The notes under the pieces are model-generated. The model was not told the origin of the DNA and did no database searches. It was given only the letters and a program-made list of their open reading frames with translations. DNA of 64,000 nt. Origin: Pseudorhodoplanes sp. GTDB taxonomy: Bacteria > Pseudomonadota > Alphaproteobacteria > Rhizobiales > Xanthobacteraceae. How positions within the stretch are numbered: position 1 is the first letter of the stretch; each line of letters starts with the position of its first letter. Location: the NCBI GenBank assembly GCA_019187085.1, contig JABARS010000021.1, forward strand, positions 1 through 64,000, given 5' to 3'. The position numbers and the translations under genes are program-made. Of this stretch, positions 23,858-32,864 are shown one piece after another.

Positions 23858-24415
23858 ATGTTCATCCAGACCGAAACCACGCCCAACCCCTCCACGCTCA
23901 AGTTCCTGCCCGGCCGCCCGGTGCTGGAAAACGGCACCCTCGACATTCGCGAGAAGGCGCAGGCCGCGAAATCGCCGCTGGCCGAACGCCTGTTCGATAT
24001 CGCCGACGTGGAAGGGGTCTTTTTTGGCTCCGATTTCATCGCCGTGACCAAGGCGAAGGGTGAATGGCAGCAGCTCAAGCCACTCGTGCTCGGCGCCATC
24101 ATGGAACACTTCATGTCCGGCGCGCCGCTGTTGCGCGACGGCGAGGCCGAGGGCGACGACGAACAGGAATTTTTCGACGCCACCGATGCGGAGACCGTGC
24201 AGACGATCAAGGACCTGATCGAGACGCGGGTGCGTCCGGCCGTCGCCAATGACGGCGGCGACATCACGTTCCGCGGCTTCAAGGACGGCGTCGTCTATCT
24301 CGCCATGAAGGGTGCCTGCTCCGGTTGCCCCTCCTCGACGGCCACGCTCCGCCACGGCATCCAGAACCTGCTTCGGCACTTCGTGCCCGAGGTCCAGGAA
24401 GTCCGGCCGATGTAG
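23858..24415 (+). CDS. Nfu-type iron-sulfur cluster carrier
   Basis: A 185-residue protein with the NfuN domain (MFIQTETTPNPSTLKFLPGRPVL start) followed by the NifU C-terminal thioredoxin-like domain whose CxxC is visible in GACSGCPSS near residue 152. The pattern is that of mitochondrial-type NFU1 proteins, which transfer [4Fe-4S] clusters to client enzymes. The ATG at 23858 is favoured by a GGAG site and by the family N-terminus. It is the first of a co-directional run (nfu, tsaB, rimI, fur) that is usual in this order. Confidence 0.93.
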   Translation: MFIQTETTPNPSTLKFLPGRPVLENGTLDIREKAQAAKSPLAERLFDIADVEGVFFGSDFIAVTKAKGEWQQLKPLVLGAIMEHFMSGAPLLRDGEAEGDDEQEFFDATDAETVQTIKDLIETRVRPAVANDGGDITFRGFKDGVVYLAMKGACSGCPSSTATLRHGIQNLLRHFVPEVQEVRPM

Positions 24416-24460
24416 GCCTGCCGGCCGGCACGCCCGTACCCGGATTTTCCGCCTTTCGTA

Positions 24461-24494
24461 TTTTCGGCGACCCTGTCTTTTCGGCGACCCTGTC
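24461..24494. repeat. 17-base perfect tandem duplication
   Basis: The unit TTTTCGGCGACCCTGTC occurs twice in direct succession (24461-24477 and 24478-24494) in the gap between nfu and tsaB. It may be a slippage product; no function is evident. Confidence 0.85.
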
Positions 24495-24561
24495 ACGGGG
24501 CGCAGGCGCACGTTAGGCTAGCTGCCGATCAAGGACGGATTGATCGGGGACCGGTGGCCTG

Positions 24562-25245
24562 ATGCGTGTGCTTGCGATCGATACCGCTCTGGAGGCCTGC
24601 TCGGCGGCGCTGCTCGACACGACGCAGGGAAGCCTGCTTGCAAGCCTGTCGCTGCCAATGACCCGCGGCCACGCCGAATCCCTGATGCCGGTGATCGACA
24701 CGGTGATGCGCGATTCCGGCCTGTCCTTTTCCGATCTCGACCGCATCGCGGTGACCACGGGCCCCGGCAGTTTCACCGGCCTGCGGGTCGGGATTGCGGC
24801 CGCGCGCGGCCTCGGGCTTGCAGCGGGCAAGCCCGTGGTCGGACTGACGACACTCGCCGCGCTCGCAGCTCCGCTGATCGCTGCCGACGACCGCCTGCCG
24901 GTCACCGCCGCGATCGATGCCCGTCACGATCACGTCTATATCCAGATTTTCGGGCCCGGCGGGCGAACCGTGCTGTCCGCGCGCATCATTGCGGTTGCCG
25001 ATGCCGTGCGCGCGGCAATCGCGATGGACAAGATGCGGCTCGTCGGATCCGGCGCGGCCCTGATGGCCGCCGCCTGGCCGCCGGCAGTACCCCTGCACTC
25101 CGTCGATGAGCGGCGCGCGGCCGATATCGGCTGGGTGGCGCGGCTTGGTGCCGCGTCCGACCCGCAGCAATCCGCACCCAGGCCGTTCTATCTGCGTGCG
25201 CCCGACGCGCGTCCGCAGGACGCCGCCCAATTGCCCCGACGATGA
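24562..25245 (+). CDS. tsaB: tRNA threonylcarbamoyladenosine biosynthesis protein TsaB
   Basis: TsaB partners TsaD in making t6A37 of ANN-decoding tRNAs. The 227-residue protein shows the ASKHA-fold N-terminus MRVLAIDTALEACSAALL, the diagnostic GPGSFTGLRVGIAAARGL motif near residues 72-89 and the DARHDHVYIQIF region. Its stop overlaps the rimI start by four bases (ATGA), so the two are translationally coupled. Confidence 0.95.
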   Translation: MRVLAIDTALEACSAALLDTTQGSLLASLSLPMTRGHAESLMPVIDTVMRDSGLSFSDLDRIAVTTGPGSFTGLRVGIAAARGLGLAAGKPVVGLTTLAALAAPLIAADDRLPVTAAIDARHDHVYIQIFGPGGRTVLSARIIAVADAVRAAIAMDKMRLVGSGAALMAAAWPPAVPLHSVDERRAADIGWVARLGAASDPQQSAPRPFYLRAPDARPQDAAQLPRR

Positions 25246-25736
25246 ACGCGATCCTCGCCTGGCTTCGCGCGCTGTTCGGGGCCGACGAGCCGGCTTTGGC
25301 CGACGCGACGGCCGCCGACGCAGCCGATATCGCGCGCCTGCATGCGCGGTCCTTCCGGCGCGGCTGGAGCGAGGACGAAATCGAGCGGCTGATCGCGGAG
25401 CGCTCCGTCCTTGCGCAGTGCGCGCGGACCGGACGCAAGCTCGCAGGCTTCATCATGTCGCGCCGCGCCGCAGGAGAGGCCGAAATCCTGTCGGTGGCGG
25501 TCGCACGCGAGCGGCAGGGGCGCGGCATCGCGCAGCGTCTGCTCGTCTCGCATCTCGGTCGCCTGATGGCGCTCGGCACGCGCGCGGTGTTTCTGGAGGT
25601 CGACGAGGACAATGTGCCCGCGCTGCGGCTTTACCGCCGGGCCGGCTTCCGCGAGGTCGGCCGCCGGCCCGGTTATTATGCCGGCCGCGACGGCAAACCC
25701 GCGAATGCGCTCGTCCTGCGACGCGATCTCACATGA
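25242..25736 (+). CDS. rimI: Ribosomal protein S18-alanine N-acetyltransferase RimI
   Basis: A 164-residue GNAT acetyltransferase. The acetyl-CoA-binding motif is visible as ILSVAVARERQGRGIAQRLL near residues 84-103 and the C-terminal part as FLEVDEDNVPALRLYRRAGFREVGRRPGYY, which is the RimI pattern. RimI acetylates the N-terminus of S18, though genome-adjacent RimI proteins can have other targets. It overlaps tsaB by four bases and precedes fur by a 75-base gap. Confidence 0.93.
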   Translation: MNAILAWLRALFGADEPALADATAADAADIARLHARSFRRGWSEDEIERLIAERSVLAQCARTGRKLAGFIMSRRAAGEAEILSVAVARERQGRGIAQRLLVSHLGRLMALGTRAVFLEVDEDNVPALRLYRRAGFREVGRRPGYYAGRDGKPANALVLRRDLT

Positions 25737-25811
25737 ACGCGGGAAGAAGATTTTTACCCGCCGCGTTCGATTGTGATATTGAGCCTGCCGAGAGAGCTTC
25801 CGCGAGGTTCC

Positions 25812-26246
25812 GTGTCAAAAAAGGCGCTCAACACGATCGAAGCCCGCTGCGTCGAAAAGGGCATGCGCATGACCGAGCAGCGGCGGACCATCGCGCGCGT
25901 GCTCAACGAATCCGACGACCACCCCGACGTGGAAGAATTGTACCGGCGCTGCGCCAGCCTCGACAGCCGCATCTCGATCTCCACAGTCTACCGGACCGTG
26001 AAGCTGTTCGAGGATGCCGGCATCATCGAGCGCCATGATTTCCGCGAGGGCCGTGCCCGCTTCGAGCAGGCTACCGACGCCCACCACGACCACCTGATCA
26101 ATTTGCGCACGGGCGAGGTGATCGAATTCCAGTCCGAAGAGATCGAGCGCCTGCAGGCCGAGGTCGCCCGCAAGCTGGGCTATCGTCTGATCGACCACCG
26201 GCTCGAACTCTATGCGGTCCCGCTCGCCGAGAACAAAAAGAGCTGA
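25812..26246 (+). CDS. Fur-family iron/manganese regulator (Fur/Mur)
   Basis: A 144-residue Fur-type metal-dependent repressor. It has the winged-helix region with SISTVYRTVKLFEDAGIIERHDF, the metal ligands of the dimerisation domain in the region HHDHLINLRTGEVIEF and no HHH run of Irr type. In this order the gene in this position is Fur, which often senses manganese (Mur). The preferred start is the GTG at 25812 with GAGG four bases upstream; upstream GTG (25773) is possible. It is the likely companion of irr at 56 kb. Confidence 0.9.
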   Translation: MSKKALNTIEARCVEKGMRMTEQRRTIARVLNESDDHPDVEELYRRCASLDSRISISTVYRTVKLFEDAGIIERHDFREGRARFEQATDAHHDHLINLRTGEVIEFQSEEIERLQAEVARKLGYRLIDHRLELYAVPLAENKKS

Positions 26247-26469
26247 AAAGCCGCGTTTGGGGCGCGTTTGCGGGTTTTCGGCCTAGATAGCGATCGCCGA
26301 AATACAATCTGTGATTGAAGCATTCCAATTCGGGCCAGAAAACGCTATGCATCGGCCGACGGCGCGAACCATCCGGCCGTTCACCAGCGGAATGGGACTG
26401 TGAGAAAAATCGAGCCTTTTGAGGCCTTCGGACCGTTGGCAATTCCGCCTGATGGACCGATCGAGCGGC

Positions 26470-27870
26470 ATGACGCGACCCCGTAAGCTCTTCGTCAAAT
26501 CCTACGGCTGTCAGATGAACGTCTACGATTCCAATCGTATGGCGGACACGCTGGCCCCCGAGGGCTTCGTCGAGACGGCGACGGCGGAGGACGCCGACCT
26601 CGTCATCCTCAATACCTGCCACATCCGCGAAAAAGCGGCCGAGAAGGTCTATTCCGAGCTCGGCCGGCTGCGCGTGCTCAAGACGGCGGCGCAGGCCGAA
26701 GGCCGCAAGCTCACGGTCGCAGTCGCCGGCTGCGTCGCCCAGGCCGAAGGCGAGGAAATCCTGCGGCGCGCGCCGGTGGTCGATCTCGTGTTCGGTCCGC
26801 AAAGCTACCACCGCCTGCCCGACCTGCTCGCGCGCGCGGAGCGCGACGGCCGCGCCATCGACACCGAATTCCCGGTCGAGACCAAGTTCGATTTCCTGCC
26901 CGCCCCCTCCCGCGACAAGGTGCGCGCCCGCGGCGTGACCGCCTTTGTCACCATCCAGGAGGGGTGCGACAAATTCTGCACCTTCTGTGTCGTGCCCTAT
27001 ACGCGCGGCGCGGAAAGCTCGCGTCCGGTCGCCAAAATCGCAGCCGAGGTCGAGCGGCTCGCCGCGGCCGGCGTGCGCGAGGTGACGCTGATCGGGCAGA
27101 ACGTGAATGCGTTTCACGGCGATGACGTCGACGGCAGCACCTGCTCGCTCGGACGATTGCTGCGCCGGCTCGCCGAAATCCCCGGCATCGCGCGCTTGCG
27201 CTACACGACGAGCCATCCGCGCGACATCGACGAGGAGCTGATCGCCACCCATCGCGACCTCGATGCGCTGATGCCGCAACTGCATCTGCCGGTGCAGTCC
27301 GGCTCCGACCGCATCCTCAAGGCGATGAACCGCCGGCATACGGCGGACGATTATCGCCGGGTGATCGACCGCCTGCGCGGCGCACAGCCCGCGCTCGCCT
27401 TCACCTCCGACTTCATCGTCGGTTTCCCAGGCGAGACCGACGCCGACTTCGAGGCCACGCTGCGGCTGATCGAGGACGTCGGCTTCGTGACCGCGTTCTC
27501 CTTCAAATATTCGCCGCGGCCGGGAACGCCCGCAGCGGAGCTTGCCGACCAGGTGCCGGAAACCATCAAGTCCGAACGCCTGCAGGCGCTGCAGGCCCTG
27601 ATCCTGCGCCTGAACGCGCAATTCCAGCGCTATTGCGTCGGACGCGCGTTCGACGTGCTGTTCGAAAAGCCCGGCCGCCATCCTGGCCAGATCGTCGGAC
27701 GCTCACCATATCTGCAGCCGGTGCAGGTGCTGGGTCCCGAAACTCTGATTGGCGAGGTCCGGCGGGTGCGCGTCACCGAAGCCGGCCCCAACAGCCTGTT
27801 CGGCGACCTCGCTATCGCCCCGTCCGCGCGACGCGACGCCGCCGCAGCCCTTACTGCAACTGGAGCCTGA
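26470..27870 (+). CDS. miaB: tRNA-2-methylthio-N6-dimethylallyladenosine synthase MiaB
   Basis: MiaB is a radical-SAM methylthiotransferase acting on ms2i6A37 of tRNA. The protein is 466 residues from this start: N-terminal UPF0004 domain with cysteines in SYGCQMN, NTCHIRE and AGCVAQAEG, the radical SAM motif CDKFCTFC near residue 160 and a C-terminal TRAM domain. The start is uncertain: ATG at 26470 gives [17 protein letters not shown] and best matches homologues I recall, while an in-frame ATG at 26452 and a TTG further up are also possible. It begins the miaB-phoH-ybeY-corC-lnt run, all tightly spaced. Confidence 0.95.
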   Translation: MTRPRKLFVKSYGCQMNVYDSNRMADTLAPEGFVETATAEDADLVILNTCHIREKAAEKVYSELGRLRVLKTAAQAEGRKLTVAVAGCVAQAEGEEILRRAPVVDLVFGPQSYHRLPDLLARAERDGRAIDTEFPVETKFDFLPAPSRDKVRARGVTAFVTIQEGCDKFCTFCVVPYTRGAESSRPVAKIAAEVERLAAAGVREVTLIGQNVNAFHGDDVDGSTCSLGRLLRRLAEIPGIARLRYTTSHPRDIDEELIATHRDLDALMPQLHLPVQSGSDRILKAMNRRHTADDYRRVIDRLRGAQPALAFTSDFIVGFPGETDADFEATLRLIEDVGFVTAFSFKYSPRPGTPAAELADQVPETIKSERLQALQALILRLNAQFQRYCVGRAFDVLFEKPGRHPGQIVGRSPYLQPVQVLGPETLIGEVRRVRVTEAGPNSLFGDLAIAPSARRDAAAALTATGA

Positions 27871-27876
27871 GTCGAT

Positions 27877-28926
27877 TTGCGCAATTTTACGCCCGACAAG
27901 AATGCGATGACGCCGGCGAACGGCGACGCGAGCCCGATGACGCAAGTGGTGCTTGCCTTCGACGACAATCGGCTGGCTTCCATCCTGTTCGGACAATACG
28001 GGCAGAACCTCGCCTTGATCGAACGCAAGCTCGGCATCGTCGCGGATTCGCGCGGCAACCATGTCACGGTCGAAGGTTCGCGCGAATCCTGCGACCAGGC
28101 CCGTCGCGTGCTGGAAAACCTCTACAACCAGATCAAGGGCGGCGCCGAGCTCGTGCCGGGCGATGTCGAGGGCGCCATCCGCAACGTGATCTCGCAGGGC
28201 TCGCTGTTCGATTTCGATCCGGCCGCCGCGCGCCCGACATTCGAGGAGATCAACCTGCGCAAGCGCACCGTGCGCGCGCGCACGGCCGGGCAGGACGCCT
28301 ATATCCGCACGCTCAAGCGCAACACGCTCGTGTTCGGCACCGGACCGGCCGGCACCGGCAAGACCTGGCTCGCGGTCGCCCATGCGCTCGCCCTGTTCGA
28401 GCGCAAGGAGGTCGACCGCATCATCCTGTCGCGCCCGGCGGTGGAAGCCGGCGAGCGGCTCGGCTTTCTGCCCGGCGACATGCGCGAGAAGGTCGATCCC
28501 TATCTGCGCCCGATCTATGACGCGATGTTCGATCTCATGGACATGCGCATGGTCGAGCGCGCGTTGCAGGCCGGCGAGATCGAGATCGCCCCGCTCGCCT
28601 TCATGCGCGGACGGACGCTGCACAACGCCGCCGTCATCCTCGACGAGGCGCAGAACACGACCGCCATGCAGATGAAGATGTTCCTCACCCGGCTGGGCGA
28701 GAACAGCCGCATGATCGTGACCGGCGACCCGAGCCAGGTGGACCTGCCCAACGGCCAGACGTCCGGCCTGTCGGAGGCGGTCCGTCTCCTGGCGGGGCTC
28801 GAGGGAATAGGCCACGTCGCCTTCACGCACGAGGATGTCGTGCGCCACGAATTGGTGTCGCGGATCGTCGCCGCCTACGACAAGTCCGGGCGCGACGGCG
28901 GCCGCAAACGCGAGGTCCGGGAATGA
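27877..28926 (+). CDS. phoH: PhoH-family ATPase
   Basis: A 349-residue PhoH-like protein: a KH-like N-terminal domain and a RecA/AAA-type ATPase with Walker A GPAGTGKTWLAVA near residue 154 and Walker B VILDEAQNT near residue 252. PhoH/YbeZ acts with YbeY in ribosome and rRNA quality control. The start is a TTG at 27877 (GGAGC upstream); an ATG at 27907 is an alternative. Its stop overlaps the ybeY start by four bases, and the pair is conserved. Confidence 0.94.
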   Translation: MRNFTPDKNAMTPANGDASPMTQVVLAFDDNRLASILFGQYGQNLALIERKLGIVADSRGNHVTVEGSRESCDQARRVLENLYNQIKGGAELVPGDVEGAIRNVISQGSLFDFDPAAARPTFEEINLRKRTVRARTAGQDAYIRTLKRNTLVFGTGPAGTGKTWLAVAHALALFERKEVDRIILSRPAVEAGERLGFLPGDMREKVDPYLRPIYDAMFDLMDMRMVERALQAGEIEIAPLAFMRGRTLHNAAVILDEAQNTTAMQMKMFLTRLGENSRMIVTGDPSQVDLPNGQTSGLSEAVRLLAGLEGIGHVAFTHEDVVRHELVSRIVAAYDKSGRDGGRKREVRE

Positions 28927-29444
28927 CGCCCGCCGCGGACAACGCCTCCGAAACCGTCCCGGTCGATGTCGTGATCGAGTGCGATCTCTGGACCGCGCAC
29001 GAGCGGATTGCGGATACCGTGCGCGGCGCGATCACCGCCGCCGCGCGGATGCTGCCGCATGCGCACGGAAGCGTCGTCGTCGCCCTGACCGACGATCGGG
29101 CCATTCGCGCGCTGAACCGCGCGTGGCGCGGCAAGGACAAGGCCACCAACGTGCTGTCCTTTCCGGTCCCCGCCGCAGCCAATCCGCCCGGCCTGCGTCA
29201 TCTCGGCGACATCGCCATCGCCTACGAGACCACCACGCGCGAGGCCGCCGCGGAGGACAAGATTTTCGCGCATCATGTCGCGCATCTCGCGGTCCATGGC
29301 TTTCTCCATCTGCTCGGCTACGATCACGAGACCGACGCGCAGGCGGAAGACATGGAGCGGCTCGAACGTGCCGTGCTGGCGCGCCTGGAAATTCCCGATC
29401 CCTATGCGCGGCCGCCGGCCGAAACGCTGACCTCTCATGCCTGA
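28923..29444 (+). CDS. ybeY: Endoribonuclease YbeY
   Basis: YbeY is a zinc metallo-endoribonuclease for 16S rRNA 3' maturation and 70S quality control. The 173-residue protein has the diagnostic motif HGFLHLLGYDHETDAQAE near residues 123-140 with three zinc-binding histidines. It starts with ATGA overlapping the phoH stop and ends in an eight-base overlap with the corC gene, implying tight co-translation. Confidence 0.97.
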   Translation: MTPAADNASETVPVDVVIECDLWTAHERIADTVRGAITAAARMLPHAHGSVVVALTDDRAIRALNRAWRGKDKATNVLSFPVPAAANPPGLRHLGDIAIAYETTTREAAAEDKIFAHHVAHLAVHGFLHLLGYDHETDAQAEDMERLERAVLARLEIPDPYARPPAETLTSHA

Positions 29445-30522
29445 CACCGATCCATCACTTCAGAGCGACACTCCGACGGCGTTCGACCGCGGACGCAACC
29501 TGCCGGCCGTGGTACCGGCGTCACGCACCGAAGACAGCGAGAACGTCTTCACACGCTGGCTGCGTGCCCTTCTCGGCTGGCGCACGGGATCGATGCGCGC
29601 CGACCTCAAGGTGGTGCTCGAAGAAGGCGCCGCCGCCGAAACCGGCTTCTCGCCCGAAGAAAGCCAGATGCTCCGCAACATTCTCGGCTTGCGGGAACGG
29701 CGGGTGGCCGACGTCATGGTGCCGCGCGCCGACATCGTTGCCGTGCAGAAGGACATCACGCTCGGCGAACTGATGAAGGTGTTCGAGAATGCCGGTCACT
29801 CGCGACTGGTCGTCTATGACGACACCCTCGACGACCCCTCGGGCATGGTCCACATCCGCGACCTGATCGCCTTCATGACCGCGCGCGCGTCCCAGACCAA
29901 GCGGCGGCGCAAGAAGGCGGCCGCAACCGGGCTTGATCTGGCGGCAGTCGACCTGTCGATGTCGCTGTCGGCGGCCAAGATCGTGCGCAAGATCTTGTTC
30001 GTGCCGCCGTCGATGCCCGCTATCGACCTGCTGGCCAAGATGCAGGCTACCCGCATCCACCTCGCGCTCGTGGTTGACGAATATGGCGGCACCGACGGCA
30101 TCGTCTCGATGGAGGACATCGTCGAGCAGATCGTCGGCGAGATCGACGACGAGCACGACGAGGACGAGGCGCCGAGCGTCGTACGCCAGCCGGACGGCTC
30201 GTTCGTCGCCGACGCGCGCGCGACGCTGGAAAAGGTGATGGCCGTGGTCGGCTCCGGCTTCGACGTCGGCGACGTCGTGAAGGAAGTCGACACGCTTGGT
30301 GGCTATCTCGTGACCCAGGCGGGGCGCGTTCCGGTGCGCGGTGAACTCGTGCCCGGCCCCGGCCCGTTCGAGATCGAGGTGCTGGATGCCGATCCGCGGC
30401 GCGTGAAGCGCGTGAAAATCCATCGCGGCCGCCAGCGCCGTATCGATCGCGGGCGCAGCGCCGCGACGGCCGCCGAGCCACCGGCATCCGACAACGCCTC
30501 CAGCACTCCGCGCCGCCCGTGA
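29437..30522 (+). CDS. corC: CBS-domain protein, CorC/HlyC type
   Basis: A 361-residue soluble protein with two CBS domains (about residues 90-150 and 165-220, with MVPRADIVAVQKD and LALVVDEYGGTDGIVSMEDIVE) followed by a CorC_HlyC C-terminal domain with GYLVTQAGRVPVRGELV. It lacks the CNNM membrane domain, so it matches the CorC/YbeX type that accompanies YbeY-PhoH and links to magnesium transport and ribosome function. The start overlaps ybeY by eight bases, and the lnt GTG overlaps its stop by four bases. Confidence 0.93.
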   Translation: MPDTDPSLQSDTPTAFDRGRNLPAVVPASRTEDSENVFTRWLRALLGWRTGSMRADLKVVLEEGAAAETGFSPEESQMLRNILGLRERRVADVMVPRADIVAVQKDITLGELMKVFENAGHSRLVVYDDTLDDPSGMVHIRDLIAFMTARASQTKRRRKKAAATGLDLAAVDLSMSLSAAKIVRKILFVPPSMPAIDLLAKMQATRIHLALVVDEYGGTDGIVSMEDIVEQIVGEIDDEHDEDEAPSVVRQPDGSFVADARATLEKVMAVVGSGFDVGDVVKEVDTLGGYLVTQAGRVPVRGELVPGPGPFEIEVLDADPRRVKRVKIHRGRQRRIDRGRSAATAAEPPASDNASSTPRRP

Positions 30523-32108
30523 ACCTGACGCATCTGTCCCATTCCATCGTTCTGGCTTGGGGCTGGCGCCGCGCGGCCATCGCCTTTGCGGCCGGCGCGG
30601 TATCGACATTGGCGCTGGCGCCGTTCGACGCCTGGCCGCTGATGTTCCTGACCTTCCCGGTCCTGATATGGCTCGTTGACGGCGCGGCCGCCGGACGCTG
30701 GGGCGGGGTGCTCGCGGCGTTCGCGACCGGCTGGTGGTTCGGGTTCGGCTATTTTCTCGCCGGCCTCTACTGGATCGGCCACGCCTTTCTGGTCGACGCT
30801 CATATTTTCGGCTGGCTGCTGCCGTTCGCGGTCACCGCCTTGCCGGCGGGCCTCGCCCTGTTCACCGCAAGCGGCGTTGCCTTCGCGCGCCTGATCTGGA
30901 CGAAAGGCCCCTGGCGGATCCTCGCCCTCGCCGTCGCGCTGACCGCGGCCGAATGGCTGCGCGGCCACATCCTTACCGGCTTTCCCTGGAACGCCTTCGG
31001 CTATGCGCTCACCGGCCCGCTGGTTCTCGCCCAGGGCGCGGCCGTGGTCGGGCTCTGGGGCATGACGTTCCTTGCGGTGCTTTTGTTCGCGAGTCCCGCC
31101 GCATTCGCCGACGATCCGGCCTATTCGCGCCAGCGCTTCGTGCCGGCCGTGGTCGCCGGCGCGCTGCTCGTCGCACTCGCGGCCTATGGCAGCATGCGGC
31201 TTGCGCGCTCGCCGACCACGTTCGTGGACGGCGTGCGCCTTCGCATCATGCAGCCTAATCTGCAGCAGGACGAGAAGTTCAATCGCGGCGCCAAGCAGAG
31301 CGTGATGGCGCGCTATCTCGCGCTCTCCGACCGGGCAACCGGCCCGCAGCAATCGGGGATGCGCGAGGTCACGCATCTGATCTGGCCGGAATCGGCATTC
31401 CCGTTTTATCTCACGCGCGAACCAGACGCGCTGGCGCAGATCGCCGATCTTCTGCCGCAGGGCAGCGTCCTCATCACCGGCGGCGTGCGCCCGGCGGACG
31501 ATCCGCTCAACCGGTCGGCGCCGCGCGCCTACAACTCGGTCTTCGTCGTCAATCACGACGGCTCGATCCTTGCCGCCTACGACAAGGTGCATCTCGTGCC
31601 GTTCGGCGAATACCTTCCCTTCCAGGCCGCGCTGGAAAGTCTCGGCCTGATGCAGCTCACCAAGGTGCGCGGCGGCTTTCTCGCCGGCGACCGGCGACGG
31701 ACCTACACCGTGCCGAACGCGCCGCGCATGCTGCCGCTGATCTGCTACGAGATCGTCTTTCCAGGCGCCGCCGTTCCGCCCAACGAAACACCGGGCTGGA
31801 TGCTCAATCTCACCAATGACGGCTGGTTCGGCCGCAGCACCGGACCTTATCAGCACTTCCAGCAGGCGCGCGTGCGCGCCATCGAGGAAGGATTGCCGCT
31901 CGTGCGCGCCGCCAATACCGGTATTTCCGCCATCGTCGACCCGTTCGGACGCGTCGTGCGGTCGCTGCCGCTCGGGACCGAAGGCGTGATCGACGGCCCG
32001 CTCCCGCGCCGGACAATCGCACCGCTCTATGCGCGCACCGGCGACGCGCCCGTCGCCCTTGTCCTTGCGGTCGCGCTGGTTCTGGTCGTGCGTCGGCGCG
32101 CACGCTAG
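30519..32108 (+). CDS. lnt: Apolipoprotein N-acyltransferase
   Basis: Lnt adds the third acyl chain to lipoproteins at the periplasmic face of the inner membrane. The 529-residue protein has several N-terminal membrane helices (about residues 14-210) and a nitrilase-type domain with catalytic Glu in WPESAFPF, Lys in YDKVHLVPFGEYLPF and Cys in LICYEIVFPG, followed by a final helix near residue 505. The GTG start at 30519 overlaps the corC stop by four bases, so it belongs to the miaB operon run. Confidence 0.95.
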   Translation: MNLTHLSHSIVLAWGWRRAAIAFAAGAVSTLALAPFDAWPLMFLTFPVLIWLVDGAAAGRWGGVLAAFATGWWFGFGYFLAGLYWIGHAFLVDAHIFGWLLPFAVTALPAGLALFTASGVAFARLIWTKGPWRILALAVALTAAEWLRGHILTGFPWNAFGYALTGPLVLAQGAAVVGLWGMTFLAVLLFASPAAFADDPAYSRQRFVPAVVAGALLVALAAYGSMRLARSPTTFVDGVRLRIMQPNLQQDEKFNRGAKQSVMARYLALSDRATGPQQSGMREVTHLIWPESAFPFYLTREPDALAQIADLLPQGSVLITGGVRPADDPLNRSAPRAYNSVFVVNHDGSILAAYDKVHLVPFGEYLPFQAALESLGLMQLTKVRGGFLAGDRRRTYTVPNAPRMLPLICYEIVFPGAAVPPNETPGWMLNLTNDGWFGRSTGPYQHFQQARVRAIEEGLPLVRAANTGISAIVDPFGRVVRSLPLGTEGVIDGPLPRRTIAPLYARTGDAPVALVLAVALVLVVRRRAR

Positions 32109-32145
32109 CAAATGAAAATCCAAATTTGTTATCGCGGCATGCCGC

Positions 32146-32190
32146 TTTGATATGCGTTGCTTTGATGTGCATTGCCGTACAGCGTATATG
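32146..32190 (+). promoter_or_regulatory. Promoter with 15-base direct repeats in front of the XRE regulator
   Basis: Two 15-base units, TTTGATATGCGTTGC (32146-32160) and TTTGATGTGCATTGC (32161-32175), differ at two bases. The second contains the -35-like TTGATG (32162-32167), followed 17 bases later by TATATG (32185-32190). The repeats therefore overlap a likely promoter and could be the operator of the regulator. Both carry a CATTGC/CGTTGC element seen again before metK. Confidence 0.55.
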
Positions 32191-32327
32191 GAATGCATAA
32201 ACAATGCTGGGGCGTGTTAGAGGTGAGCGGCACGGCAGCGCAGAAGGAAACGTAAACGTGCCGTATTCGGAGGGTGTCCCGCATGCCGGGCGTGTCAGGT
32301 AAAGAGGTTGGTTTCAAGGAGAACGAG

Positions 32328-32735
32328 ATGGTGAAGAAAGCCCCCAACCCGACCGACAAGCATGTCGGCAGCCGCGTGCGGATGCGCCGCATGATGCTGA
32401 GTATGAGCCAGGAGAAACTTGGCGACGCGTTGGGGCTGACCTTCCAGCAGGTGCAGAAATACGAGAAGGGAACGAACCGCATCGGCGCGAGCCGCCTGCA
32501 GCAGATTTCCCACATCCTGCAGGTTCCCGTATCGTTCTTTTTCGAAGGCGCCCCCGAACAAGGCGGCCAGCCGAACGGCCTTGCCGAAGCGCCGTCGCCG
32601 ACCTTCGTCTCGGACTTCCTGGCGACGTCCGACGGACTGGCGCTGACCCGCGCCTTCATGCGGATCAAGGAACCCAAGCTGCGCCGGCGGATCGTCGATC
32701 TGGTCGAGCAGATTGCGGGCGAGGACGGCGACTGA
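32328..32735 (+). CDS. XRE-family helix-turn-helix regulator
   Basis: A 135-residue DNA-binding protein: the HTH occupies residues 16-70, seen as RVRMRRMMLSMSQEKLGDALGLTFQQVQKYEKG with the recognition helix in the middle, followed by a C-terminal extension (residues 80-135) rich in hydrophobic residues that may dimerise or sense a ligand. The ATG at 32328 has AAGGAG seven bases upstream, better than the upstream GTG at 32274. Its location directly before metK, repeated in relatives, suggests it senses or regulates methionine/SAM metabolism; that is inference. Confidence 0.88.
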   Translation: MVKKAPNPTDKHVGSRVRMRRMMLSMSQEKLGDALGLTFQQVQKYEKGTNRIGASRLQQISHILQVPVSFFFEGAPEQGGQPNGLAEAPSPTFVSDFLATSDGLALTRAFMRIKEPKLRRRIVDLVEQIAGEDGD

Positions 32736-32794
32736 GCGCCAGCCTCGCCGGGCCGGCGCCCACCCGCGCCCACATCTTGACCACGCGGCTGGAC

Positions 32795-32821
32795 GCTGCA
32801 ATGACACTGCGACATTGCAGC
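32795..32821 (+). promoter_or_regulatory. Perfect inverted repeat upstream of metK
   Basis: GCTGCAATG (32795-32803) and CATTGCAGC (32813-32821) are exact complements separated by nine bases. The repeat lies 44 bases before the metK start. It shares the GCAATG/CATTGC element with the region before the XRE gene, so it may be an operator, or alternatively a leader RNA hairpin. Confidence 0.5.
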
Positions 32822-32864
32822 CGACGAACGCCGACCGCTTCGTCCCGAAAGGGAGTCTTTCTCA

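Noticed and set aside
32736-32864. A SAM-II or other known SAM riboswitch before metK
   Set aside because: Only a simple 9-9-9 inverted repeat was found; I could not identify the conserved pseudoknot features of the SAM riboswitch classes.
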